A stretch of DNA of 64,000 bases, taken from Azospirillum oryzae (GTDB taxonomy: Bacteria > Pseudomonadota > Alphaproteobacteria > Azospirillales > Azospirillaceae). The stretch spans positions 62,001 to 126,000 of the forward strand of contig NZ_VTTM01000015.1 in NCBI RefSeq assembly GCF_008364795.1, in the 5' to 3' direction. Every line of letters starts with the position of its first letter. Within the stretch, counting starts at the first letter, position 1. The notes under the pieces are model-generated. The model searched no databases, was not told the DNA's origin, and was given only the letters and a program-made list of their open reading frames with translations. The position numbers and the translations under genes are program-made. Below, piece after piece: positions 8,915 to 16,795 of the stretch.

Positions 8915-9916
8915 TCAGTTCGCCTTCACGGTGCCGGCATCAGCCGCCTTTGCGCCGGCCTTCGCCTTCTCCAGCAGGTCCAGCTTCACCCAATCCTCGG
9001 CCTTCGGCGGGCTGTCCATGCGGCCGACGCCGAACTTCTGCATCATGTCGGTCGTGACCTGCACGTGATGGACCGAGATGTCGTAGCTGTAGGGCGAGTT
9101 GCCGATGGCGTCCTTGAAGTCCTGGCTGCTCAGCTGGCCCTTGAACATCTTCTCGCGGACATAGCTCTCGGCCAGATCGGGGTTGGCGATGAAGGTCGCC
9201 GTCGCCTCGACGAAGCAGCGGACCAGCCGCTGGGCGACGTCCGGCTTCTTCTTGTAGAAGTCCTCGGTGACGACCAGCGAGCGCACCGGCTCGCCCAGCT
9301 CGGTGTCGTAGGGCTTGACCACCTCGACGCCGAAGCCCTTGTTGATGGCCTGGCTCGACTGCGGTTCGGACTGCGACATGGCGTCGATGCTGCCGGCGAG
9401 CAGGGCCTGATTCATGTCGGCGTAGGCCATGTAGACGATCTGCACGTCCTTGCCCGGACGGTCGGACCAGCTCAGCCCATGCTTCGCCAGCTCGGCCAGC
9501 AGGATCAGCTCCTGGGCGCCGCCGCGCGGGGTGGCGACCTTCTTGCCCTTCAGGTCGGCGATGCTCTTGATGCCGGCGTCCGGCTTGGCGACGATGCGCG
9601 CCCCGCCCTTGGCGAAGCCGGCCACCGCATAGATCGGCACGCCCGACGCGCGGCCGGCGATGGCGGCGTCGACGGCGCTGGCGGCGACGTCGATCTCGCC
9701 CGCCACGATGGCCGGCAGGATGTCGATGCCCTTGGCGAAGACCCGCTCTTCGATCTTCAGGTCGTACTTGCCGGCGATCTCCTTCATGTAGGAAACGGCA
9801 CCGTAATGGGCGAATTTCAGGTTGCCGAGTCGGACCAGATCGGCGGCCGAGGCGGCCTGGGTGGCAAGCGCGGCGGCGGCGAAGGCGGTGGCGGCAAGCA
9901 GGCTCTTCCTGAGCAT
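8915..9916 (-). CDS. ABC transporter substrate-binding protein, SsuA/NMT1-like
   Basis: A 333-residue periplasmic binding protein. The first 24 residues from the ATG at 9914-9916 form a signal peptide ending ASA-A. The mature part has the SsuA/ThiY-like pattern (LKFAHYGAV, VAGEIDVAA, KGKKVATPRGGA, MSQSEPQSS). First gene of the importer operon. Sulfonates, nitrate or another small anion or amine are all possible. A frame opening 23 codons earlier lacks a signal peptide in the right place and was not used. Confidence 0.87.
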   Translation of the reverse strand: MLRKSLLAATAFAAAALATQAASAADLVRLGNLKFAHYGAVSYMKEIAGKYDLKIEERVFAKGIDILPAIVAGEIDVAASAVDAAIAGRASGVPIYAVAGFAKGGARIVAKPDAGIKSIADLKGKKVATPRGGAQELILLAELAKHGLSWSDRPGKDVQIVYMAYADMNQALLAGSIDAMSQSEPQSSQAINKGFGVEVVKPYDTELGEPVRSLVVTEDFYKKKPDVAQRLVRCFVEATATFIANPDLAESYVREKMFKGQLSSQDFKDAIGNSPYSYDISVHHVQVTTDMMQKFGVGRMDSPPKAEDWVKLDLLEKAKAGAKAADAGTVKAN

Positions 9917-10258
9917 CTGGTCTCTCCCATGGGGCTTGGTCCGCGACCCGTCGCCGCGGTTGACCAGGGAGAGAGCAAGCGGCATGCCATAGTCAGTTCG
10001 CCGCGCAAACAGTTGAAAAGCCTGGACCCGGCCTTTCCCACCATCGGCCTTTTCGGCGGAAATCCGCCGTTCCTTCCCGCACGGTCGGCAGATTTCCGCC
10101 GATGGCGGCGCTGCGGCAGGTCGCCGCGCCGGGCGGGAGCCCCCCTTGCCGCATACGACAAGTCATCGCAGCGCAACGGAAAAGCGTGTAGAACTTGCTG
10201 CACCTGCGAACCAACGCACCGATTAACTGTAACCAGCCAATCGATAGGGACAAGAAAC
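9917..10258. other. Divergent intergenic region between the ABC importer and hbd
   Basis: 342 bp with no supported gene. It must hold both divergent promoters. A short palindrome GGCGGA-AA-TCCGCC lies near 10053-10066. The part next to hbd is relatively AT-rich. I see no clear sigma-54 site or terminator. Confidence 0.5.
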
Positions 10259-11125
10259 ATGGCCGAGAGCATGGGAATCGAGACCATCGGCGTCATCGGC
10301 GCCGGACAGATGGGCAACGGCATCGCCCAGGTCTGCGCCGTCGCCGGCCTGACGGTGGTGATGACCGACATCTCCGAGGAAGCGGTGCAGCGCGGCCTGT
10401 CGACCGTCGCCGGCAGCCTCGACCGTCTGGTCAAGAAGGAGAAGATGACCGCCGCCGACCGCGAAGCGGCCCTGGCGCGCATCACCGCCACCACCGACAA
10501 GTCGAAGCTGGCGTCCTGCGATCTGGTGATCGAGGCCGCGACCGAGAACGAGGATCTGAAGGTCAAGATCCTGAAGGATCTCTGCGCGACCCTGAAGCCG
10601 GAGGCGCTGGTCGCCACCAACACCTCGTCGATCTCCATCACCAAGCTGGCGACGGCCACCGACCGTCCGGACCGCTTCATCGGCCTGCACTTCTTCAACC
10701 CGGTGCCGCTGATGGCGCTCTTGGAGATCATCCGCGGCATCCAGACCAGCGACGACACCCACGCCAAGGCGATGGCCTTCGCCAAGCGCGTCGGCAAGTC
10801 GCCGATCACCGCGAAGAACAGCCCCGGCTTCGCCGTCAACCGCATCCTCTGCCCGATGATCAACGAGGCGATCTTCGCGCTGCAGGAAGGCATCGCCACG
10901 GCCGAGGACATCGACGCCGGCATGAAGGCTGGCTGCAACCACCCGATCGGCCCGCTCGCGCTCGCCGACCTGATCGGCCTGGACACCATGCTGTCGGTGA
11001 TGGAGGTCTTCTATGAAGGCTTCAACGACCCGAAGTACCGCCCGGCCCCGCTGCTGAAGGAGATGGTCGACGCCGGCTTCCTCGGCCGCAAGACCGGCCG
11101 CGGCTTCTACGACTACAGCAAGTGA
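10259..11125 (+). CDS. hbd: 3-Hydroxybutyryl-CoA dehydrogenase
   Basis: A 288-residue NAD(P)-dependent enzyme interconverting 3-hydroxybutyryl-CoA and acetoacetyl-CoA, used in butyrate/PHB-linked or beta-oxidation metabolism. The Rossmann motif GAGQMGNGIAQ begins near residue 14. The catalytic region ATNTSSISITKLA and GLHFFNPVPLM contain the conserved Ser and His. The C-terminal dimerisation domain has HPIGPLALADLIGLD. It appears to be a single-gene unit. The ATG at 10259 is used although the open frame runs far upstream through antisense sequence. Confidence 0.93.
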   Translation: MAESMGIETIGVIGAGQMGNGIAQVCAVAGLTVVMTDISEEAVQRGLSTVAGSLDRLVKKEKMTAADREAALARITATTDKSKLASCDLVIEAATENEDLKVKILKDLCATLKPEALVATNTSSISITKLATATDRPDRFIGLHFFNPVPLMALLEIIRGIQTSDDTHAKAMAFAKRVGKSPITAKNSPGFAVNRILCPMINEAIFALQEGIATAEDIDAGMKAGCNHPIGPLALADLIGLDTMLSVMEVFYEGFNDPKYRPAPLLKEMVDAGFLGRKTGRGFYDYSK

Positions 11126-11134
11126 GCGTTGGGG

Positions 11135-11196
11135 GAGGGGGGCGGCCCAGCCCCCCTCTCCAGGCCCCTTCCAAGCGCCGGCAGTGCCGCCGGCGC
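11135..11196 (+). terminator. Two consecutive GC-rich hairpins after hbd
   Basis: GAGGGGGG-N8-CCCCCCTC (11135-11158) starts 9 bp after the hbd stop and is followed by GCGCCGGC-N6-GCCGGCGC (11175-11196). Neither has a U-tract, so this is a candidate transcript end only. Confidence 0.4.
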
Positions 11197-11302
11197 GTCG
11201 AAGCGGTGCGCAGAACCGTCAAAAGCGGTTCCGATGGAGCAATCACCCGGCACGTCATCTCCCTAGGATCGGTGCAGTCCAGCGCCCTTACGGAGATGCC
11301 CC

Positions 11303-12724
11303 ATGCCGGCCCGCCTTCGCGCGGCGGCGGTCGCCCTTCTGCTGTGGATCGGTCCGGCCCATGCGGCCCAATCGACAAATCCACCGCCGCCGTTGACCAA
11401 CACCCGCTTCGACGAGGATTACCGCTACCTGCTCTCGCCCCAGGCCCGCTCCGGCGCCTTCTGGGAGCGGTTCAAGGCCATCCCGGTCACCGGCGACGGC
11501 ACCGGCTCGCTCTCCACCGGCCTGGAGCTTCGCCTGCGCGGCGAGGCGATCCGCAACAGCAGTTGGGGCCAGGACGAGCCGCGCAGCGATGCCTATGGCT
11601 TGTGGCGCGCCCTGCCCTACGCCGACCTGCGCGTCGGCCGGAGCCTCCGCCTGTTCGGCCAGCTCATCATGGCCGGCACGGCGGGCAAGCTGGACCCGCT
11701 CGCCCCGCCCGACGCCGACCGCATCGACCTGATGCAGGGTTTCGCCGATTTGAACGCTCCGCTGGGCGATGCCCAGGGCACGCTGCGCGTCGGCCGCCAG
11801 ATGCTGGCCTATGGCTCGGAACGGCTGATCTCCATCCGCTACGGCGCCAACGTCCCGCGCGCCTTCGACGCGGTGAAGGGGATCGTCAGCGCCGGCCCCT
11901 GGCGGGTCGACGCCTTCTACGGCCGGCCGGTCCAGCCGACGCCGGAGCTGTTCGACGATGGCCGCGACGCCAAGCGCACCGCCTGGGCGCTCTACGCCAC
12001 GCGGCCGCTCGACCTGGGGTGGACCGACAGCGCCGGCATCGATGCCTACTACATCGGCTACCGCAACCGCCGCGCCGGCTTCGACTCCGGGACCGGGCGC
12101 GAACTGCGTCACACCATCGGCCTGCGCAGCTTCGGCAAGGCCGCCGGCTGGGATTGGAGCTGGGAGGCGATGGGCCAGTTCGGCCGCTTCGCCAATAATT
12201 CCTCTGGGGGCGGGTCCATCCGTGCCTGGTCGCTCGCCACCGACAGCGGCTATCGCTTCACGGACCTGCCCCTGCAGCCGCGCCTCAGCCTGAAGGCCAA
12301 CATCGCCAGCGGCGACGGCAATTCCCGCGACGACCGGCTGGAGACCTTCAACCCGCTGTTCCCGCGCGCAAAATATTTCGGCGAACTGACGCCGATCGGT
12401 CCCTACAACCTGATGAACCTGCACCCGTCGCTGGATTTGGCGCTGTCCGACGAGTTCAGCCTGTCCGCCTCCGCCATCGCCTATTGGCGGGAGAGCCTGG
12501 ACGATGGGGTTTACGACCTGACCGGCGGGCTGCTGCGCTCCGGCGCCGCATCCCGGGCACGCTATGTCGGCACCCAGGGCGAACTGGTGCTGTCCTACAG
12601 CTCCGGCCGTTCCTTCGAGGGGCTGATCTCGTATTCGCTGTTCCGTCCCGGTCCCTTCCTGAAGGACAGCGGCCCGGCCAAGACGATCCACTTCGCCGGC
12701 ATGGAAGCGGTCTTCAAATTTTAA
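11303..12724 (+). CDS. AlgE-like outer-membrane porin (alginate export family)
   Basis: A 473-residue predicted outer-membrane barrel. Signal peptide about residues 1-21 (ending AHA), then an AlgE-family pattern: FDEDYRYL, LELRLRGEAI, VGRQMLAYGSERLIS, and a final aromatic residue (FKF) as in barrel proteins. Close relatives are annotated as alginate export or general carbohydrate/anion porins. No alginate genes are nearby, so export of alginate is not implied. Confidence 0.82.
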   Translation: MPARLRAAAVALLLWIGPAHAAQSTNPPPPLTNTRFDEDYRYLLSPQARSGAFWERFKAIPVTGDGTGSLSTGLELRLRGEAIRNSSWGQDEPRSDAYGLWRALPYADLRVGRSLRLFGQLIMAGTAGKLDPLAPPDADRIDLMQGFADLNAPLGDAQGTLRVGRQMLAYGSERLISIRYGANVPRAFDAVKGIVSAGPWRVDAFYGRPVQPTPELFDDGRDAKRTAWALYATRPLDLGWTDSAGIDAYYIGYRNRRAGFDSGTGRELRHTIGLRSFGKAAGWDWSWEAMGQFGRFANNSSGGGSIRAWSLATDSGYRFTDLPLQPRLSLKANIASGDGNSRDDRLETFNPLFPRAKYFGELTPIGPYNLMNLHPSLDLALSDEFSLSASAIAYWRESLDDGVYDLTGGLLRSGAASRARYVGTQGELVLSYSSGRSFEGLISYSLFRPGPFLKDSGPAKTIHFAGMEAVFKF

Positions 12725-12797
12725 AGACGGAGGCGCCGCGCCCGGATCGCGGTCTCGCGCGTTCAGACTATCGGGCGAACAGCGGAAACAGGACGCG

Positions 12798-13862
12798 GTG
12801 GAGCGGCAAATCCAGGACAGAAGACGAGGCAAGCCGTCCCTGAAGAAGGGGCGGCTGTTGCATGTCCGCTCCGGCCTGTCGCCGGAAAAGACGCTGCTGG
12901 TGCGCATCGGGATCGTCATCCTGCTGATCGCGCTGGTCATCGCGGTGTTCTGGTTCGACCGCGACGGGCTGAAGGACCAGATCGACGGCCACATCAGCTT
13001 TCCCGACATCCTCTATTTCGCCATGATCACGGTGACCACCGTCGGCTATGGCGACATCGTGCCGGTCAGCCACACCGCCCGCCTGATCGACGCCTTCGCG
13101 GTTACGCCGATCCGCATCTTCATCTGGTTCATCTTTCTCGGCACCGCCTATGAACTGGTGGTGCAGAGGATCGTGGAGGAATTCCGATTGAGCCGCATTC
13201 AGAAGCAGTTGCAAGGGCACATCGTGCTGTGCGGCTTCGGGCACAGCGGGTTCATCGCGGCGCAGGAAACGGTCGGGAAGGGCCATCCGGCCGACCACAT
13301 CGTCGTCATCGACGAATCGGAGGACCGCATCCAGCTGGCGGCCGAATGCGGCTTCATCGGCCTGCTCGGCGACGCCACCAGCGAGGACACACTGACCAAG
13401 GCCTGCGTCGGCCGGGCCAAGGCGGTGATCGTCAGCACCGGGCGCGACGACACCACCATCCTGGTGGTCCTGACCGTGCGCCACCTGTCCGCCGCCACCA
13501 AGATCGTCGCCAGCATCAAGCAGGAGGAAAACATCAAGCTCGCCGACCTCAGTGGCGCCGATCTGGTGGTTTCGCCGCCGAAGATCGGCGGCTACCTGAT
13601 GGCCGACGCGGTGGAGACGCGGCACGCCACCCCCTTCCTGTGCGACCTGATGTCGACCGGCGGGCAGATGGTGCTGACCGAGCGGCGGGCGGAACCGGAC
13701 GAGGTCGGCCTGACCATGGCGGAGGTCACCGCCGGCATGGTGGTGCAGGTCCACAGCCACGGCCGCGACATCCCCTTCACCGAACGCAACCGCTACATCA
13801 TCCAGCCCCAGGACACGCTGCTCATCATCAGCCCGCCGGGCGACAGGGGTCAGCCCTTGTAG
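12798..13862 (+). CDS. Potassium channel with regulatory RCK/TrkA-N domain
   Basis: A 354-residue ion channel. A membrane helix around residues 36-54 is followed by a pore loop with the K+ selectivity filter TVGYGD (81-86) and a second helix. The cytoplasmic part begins with the NAD-binding motif GFGHSG (146-151) and a TrkA-N fold. It ends with a TrkA-C-like segment (RNRYIIQPQDTLLIISPP). GTG start at 12798. The stop overlaps the convergent next gene by 13 bp. Confidence 0.87.
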   Translation: MERQIQDRRRGKPSLKKGRLLHVRSGLSPEKTLLVRIGIVILLIALVIAVFWFDRDGLKDQIDGHISFPDILYFAMITVTTVGYGDIVPVSHTARLIDAFAVTPIRIFIWFIFLGTAYELVVQRIVEEFRLSRIQKQLQGHIVLCGFGHSGFIAAQETVGKGHPADHIVVIDESEDRIQLAAECGFIGLLGDATSEDTLTKACVGRAKAVIVSTGRDDTTILVVLTVRHLSAATKIVASIKQEENIKLADLSGADLVVSPPKIGGYLMADAVETRHATPFLCDLMSTGGQMVLTERRAEPDEVGLTMAEVTAGMVVQVHSHGRDIPFTERNRYIIQPQDTLLIISPPGDRGQPL

Positions 13863-14929
13863 TGCCGCCCGAAGCGGTTGTTCAGGAAGGCGTCCAACGG
13901 CACCTGTTCCTGCCGGATGAATCCCGCCTGCGGGATGGAGCCCTCGCGCAGCAGATCCAGCACGGCGCAGATGCCGGCGGCGGTGGTGACCTGGATGGCG
14001 CTCCAGGTGCGGCCGGCGATGGACTTGCTGTAGATCTTGGTGGCGAAGGTCTCCTGCCGCAATTCGCCTTCCTGCACGCCGGTGGCGGTCGCCAGCACCA
14101 GAACCACGTCCTGCAGGGTCAGCGGCACCGCGGTCTCCAGCACGTCCTTCAGCAGGTGGCGCCGCTCGCCCAGCCGCAGGTCGCGGATCAGCAGGCGGAC
14201 GATGTCGCGGTGGCCCGGATAGCGAACGGTCTTGTAATCGAGGTTCCGCACCTTGCCCGCCAGCGTCTCGCACAGCGAGCCCAGGCCGCCCGAGGTGTTG
14301 AAGGCCTCGTAATCGACCCCGTCCAGCGCGAAGCGCTCGTCGCCCTCCAGCGGCATCACCTCGTGCGGACGGCCGTCGATGATGGCCTCGCACGGGTTGC
14401 AGTATTCGTTGATGAGCCCGTCGGTGCTCCAGGTCAGATTGTACTTCAGGGCGTTGGTCGGGTACTGCGGCAGGGCGCCGACCCGGAGATGCAGGTTGTG
14501 CAGTTGGTCGAAGCGGCGGGCGAGGTCATGGCCGACGATGGAGATGAAGCCCGGCGCCAGACCGCATTGCGGGATCAGCGCGGTGTTGGCGGTTTCCGCC
14601 AGCGACTTCACCTTGCGGGTGGCGGCGACATCCTCGGTCAGGTCCAGGTAATGGGCGCCGGCCGCGACGGCGGCGGTGGCGATCGCCGGGGTCAGGGTGA
14701 AGGGGCAGGCGCTCAAGACCGCATGCTGGCCGGCCATGGCGGCGCGCAGCGACTGCGGATCCTCCACATCGACGCGCATCACCCGCAGTCCGGCCCGTTC
14801 GGCGCGGTACAGCAGCGCCTCGTCCCGGTCGCCGATGGTGACGGCGAAATCGTCGGTTTCGGACAGCAGCGTGCCGATCATCGACCCGATCTTGCCGGCA
14901 CCCAGAACCAGAACCTTCATCGTTGCCAT
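13850..14929 (-). CDS. Saccharopine dehydrogenase-family oxidoreductase
   Basis: A 359-residue NAD(P)-dependent enzyme. N-terminal Rossmann fold with VLGAGKIG (residues 8-15). The region APGFISIVGHDLA is typical of saccharopine dehydrogenase-like proteins acting on lysine-derived or amino-acid adducts. The ATG at 14927-14929 has GGGAGA upstream. It stands alone on its strand. The exact reaction is unclear. Confidence 0.8.
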   Translation of the reverse strand: MATMKVLVLGAGKIGSMIGTLLSETDDFAVTIGDRDEALLYRAERAGLRVMRVDVEDPQSLRAAMAGQHAVLSACPFTLTPAIATAAVAAGAHYLDLTEDVAATRKVKSLAETANTALIPQCGLAPGFISIVGHDLARRFDQLHNLHLRVGALPQYPTNALKYNLTWSTDGLINEYCNPCEAIIDGRPHEVMPLEGDERFALDGVDYEAFNTSGGLGSLCETLAGKVRNLDYKTVRYPGHRDIVRLLIRDLRLGERRHLLKDVLETAVPLTLQDVVLVLATATGVQEGELRQETFATKIYSKSIAGRTWSAIQVTTAAGICAVLDLLREGSIPQAGFIRQEQVPLDAFLNNRFGRHYKG

Positions 14930-15072
14930 TGTCTCCCGCTCCTCTGTTTCAGCCATCTGTGTTGGCGATTTGGCTCGCACACAAAAGGTGTCGGCGGATG
15001 CAGCCGGGCAGAACCGGGCAATGCGCCGGTCACGCCGGAGATTTCCGGCGAAATGACGGAGTTGCCGTTGAA

Positions 15073-15924
15073 ATGACGGACGCGCTTTATCCCTCGCGCG
15101 GCACCGGCAGCGGCGCTAAGGTCGCAGCCGGTTTTCACGAAGCCCGGCCCGCACCCATGACCATCCGCCAACTGACCGCCCCGCACGCCGTCCTGCTGGA
15201 GGAGTCGCAGAACGGCGCTCCCCAGACCAGTGAGATGATCCGTGGCGAGCGCTTCCGCATTCTGGAGGAGCGTGACGGCTGGCTGCGGGCGGAGAACGCC
15301 TTCGACGGCCATGTCGGCTGGCTGCCGCCGGGCACCACGCATCGGGAGCCGGTGGCCCCCACCCACCGCGTGCGGGCCTTGCGCGCCGACCTGCACCCCG
15401 GACCGACGCACCGGGCGCCGCCGGTGGCGACGCTCAGCTTCGGGTCGCTGGTGACGCTGGACGGCCGGGCCGGGAATGGCTGGGTCGGCACCGACGACGG
15501 GCTTTGGCTGTTCGCAGGCTGGCTGGAGCCGCTGGACGCCGCGCCCGCGACCGACCACATCGCCACCGCCCTGCGCTTTTTGGAGACGCCCTATGTCTGG
15601 GGCGGGCGCAGCAGCTTCGGCATCGACTGTTCCGGGCTGGTGCTGACCGCCATGGCGGCGGCGGGCATCGTCTCCCACCACAGCAGCGGCATGCAGCGCA
15701 AGGACGAGCGGCTGGGAACGTGGCTCTCCGACGATGGCCGCGACGTGGAGTACCGGCGCGGCGACATCGTCTTCTTCCCCGGCCATGTCGGGCTGATGGT
15801 GGACGGGACGAACCTGCTGCACGCCACCGTCTTCACCATGTCAGTCGTGATCGAGCCGCTCGCCGAGGTCGCCAAACGCGCGGAGATCAACGGCGTCCGC
15901 CGTCCCAGCATTACGCGGGCGTAG
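15073..15924 (+). CDS. NlpC/P60-family cell-wall hydrolase with SH3-like domains
   Basis: A 283-residue probable peptidoglycan endopeptidase. Two SH3-like modules (about residues 45-100 and 105-160) are followed by the catalytic domain: Cys186 in DCSGL, His238 in GHVGLM and His250 in LLHA. The N-terminus MTDALYP is typical of alphaproteobacterial members, which supports the ATG at 15073. The last 84 bp overlap the convergent cobA gene. No signal peptide is evident. Confidence 0.85.
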   Translation: MTDALYPSRGTGSGAKVAAGFHEARPAPMTIRQLTAPHAVLLEESQNGAPQTSEMIRGERFRILEERDGWLRAENAFDGHVGWLPPGTTHREPVAPTHRVRALRADLHPGPTHRAPPVATLSFGSLVTLDGRAGNGWVGTDDGLWLFAGWLEPLDAAPATDHIATALRFLETPYVWGGRSSFGIDCSGLVLTAMAAAGIVSHHSSGMQRKDERLGTWLSDDGRDVEYRRGDIVFFPGHVGLMVDGTNLLHATVFTMSVVIEPLAEVAKRAEINGVRRPSITRA

Positions 15925-16746
15925 CGCCTCTCCCACCAGCAGCAGGGTCGGCCCCTTGCCGGCGGCCACCCCCTGCTCCGCCATCTCGCCGAGCGTCGTC
16001 CAGTAGCGCTGCTCGTCGGGGCGGCAGCCGTTCTCCACCGCCAGGACCGGTGTGGTCGCGGGCAGCCCGGCCCCGGTCAGCCCTTGCCCGACGGCGCGGG
16101 CCTGCTCGCGCCCCATATAGATCGCCAGCGTGCCCTGCGGATCGGCCAACCGTGCCCAGTCGGGCTCGAACCGCTCGCCGTCGCGGCCATGGGCGGTGAC
16201 GAAGGTGACGGCGCGCGACACCCCGCGCTTGGTCAGCGACAGCCCGGTCGAGGCGGCGCAACCCAGCGCCGCGGTGATGCCAGGGATGACGCGAACCGGA
16301 ATGCCGAGGCTGTCGAGATGCTCGATCTCCTCGCCGGCGCGTCCGAACACCATCGGGTCGCCGCCCTTCAGCCGCACCACCCGCTTGCCGCGCCGGGCAT
16401 GGAAGGCGATCAGCGCGTTGATCTCCCCCTGCGGCAGCGAATGCCGGCCGGACCGCTTGCCGACGCAGATGCGCTCGGCCTTCGGATGAGCGAGGTCGAG
16501 GATGCCGTCGCCGACCAGCGCGTCGTAGAGCACGATCTCGGCGGCGGCGAGTGCCTTGACCGCGGCGACGGTGAGCAGGTCGGGGTCGCCTGGGCCGGCG
16601 CCGACGAGGGTGACGGTGCCTCCCCCGCCATTATCGCCCTCTCCCCCCCGGGGAGAGGGTTGGGGTGAGGGGGAAAACTTTTCGGAAAGACGAGCGAACA
16701 ACGAGAATGGAACGCGCAGCCAATCCCAAGAGGCTCCGCCACGCAT
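15841..16746 (-). CDS. cobA: Uroporphyrinogen-III C-methyltransferase (SUMT), start uncertain
   Basis: SAM-dependent double methylation of uroporphyrinogen III to precorrin-2, the first step to siroheme (needed by nitrite reductase NirB encoded upstream) and cobalamin. Motifs: GAGPGDPDLLT, VRLKGGDPMVFGRAGEE, PGITAALGCAASTG, LAIYMGREQA. The enzyme core starts about 45 codons after the ATG at 16746. The stretch between includes the dispersed palindromic repeat read as FSPSPQPSPRGGEG, so the native start may be lost or may be a rare codon. Fourth gene of the nir/nas set. It lacks the dehydrogenase/chelatase half of CysG. Confidence 0.85.
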   Translation of the reverse strand: MRGGASWDWLRVPFSLFARLSEKFSPSPQPSPRGGEGDNGGGGTVTLVGAGPGDPDLLTVAAVKALAAAEIVLYDALVGDGILDLAHPKAERICVGKRSGRHSLPQGEINALIAFHARRGKRVVRLKGGDPMVFGRAGEEIEHLDSLGIPVRVIPGITAALGCAASTGLSLTKRGVSRAVTFVTAHGRDGERFEPDWARLADPQGTLAIYMGREQARAVGQGLTGAGLPATTPVLAVENGCRPDEQRYWTTLGEMAEQGVAAGKGPTLLLVGEALRPRNAGTADAVDLRAFGDLGERLDHD

Positions 16747-16790
16747 CCCCCTCACCCCGGCCCTCTCCCCAGGGGGGGGAGGGAGGGTCT
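16637..16790. repeat. Dispersed palindromic repeat, copy 2 (variant middle)
   Basis: Arms CCCTCTCCCC...GGGGAGAGGG (about 16638-16660) and CCCTCACCCCGGCCCTCTCCCC...GGG (about 16748-16785) match the arms of the other copies, but the 80-bp middle lacks the TTCGGC palindrome. It lies between nasA and cobA within the operon and overlaps the apparent 5' end of cobA. Confidence 0.75.
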
Positions 16791-16795
16791 GGCCA

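Noticed and set aside
15051..15080. AAATGACGGA repeated 20 bp apart as a regulatory element
   Set aside because: It overlaps the NlpC start codon once and looks like a short local duplication; no further support.
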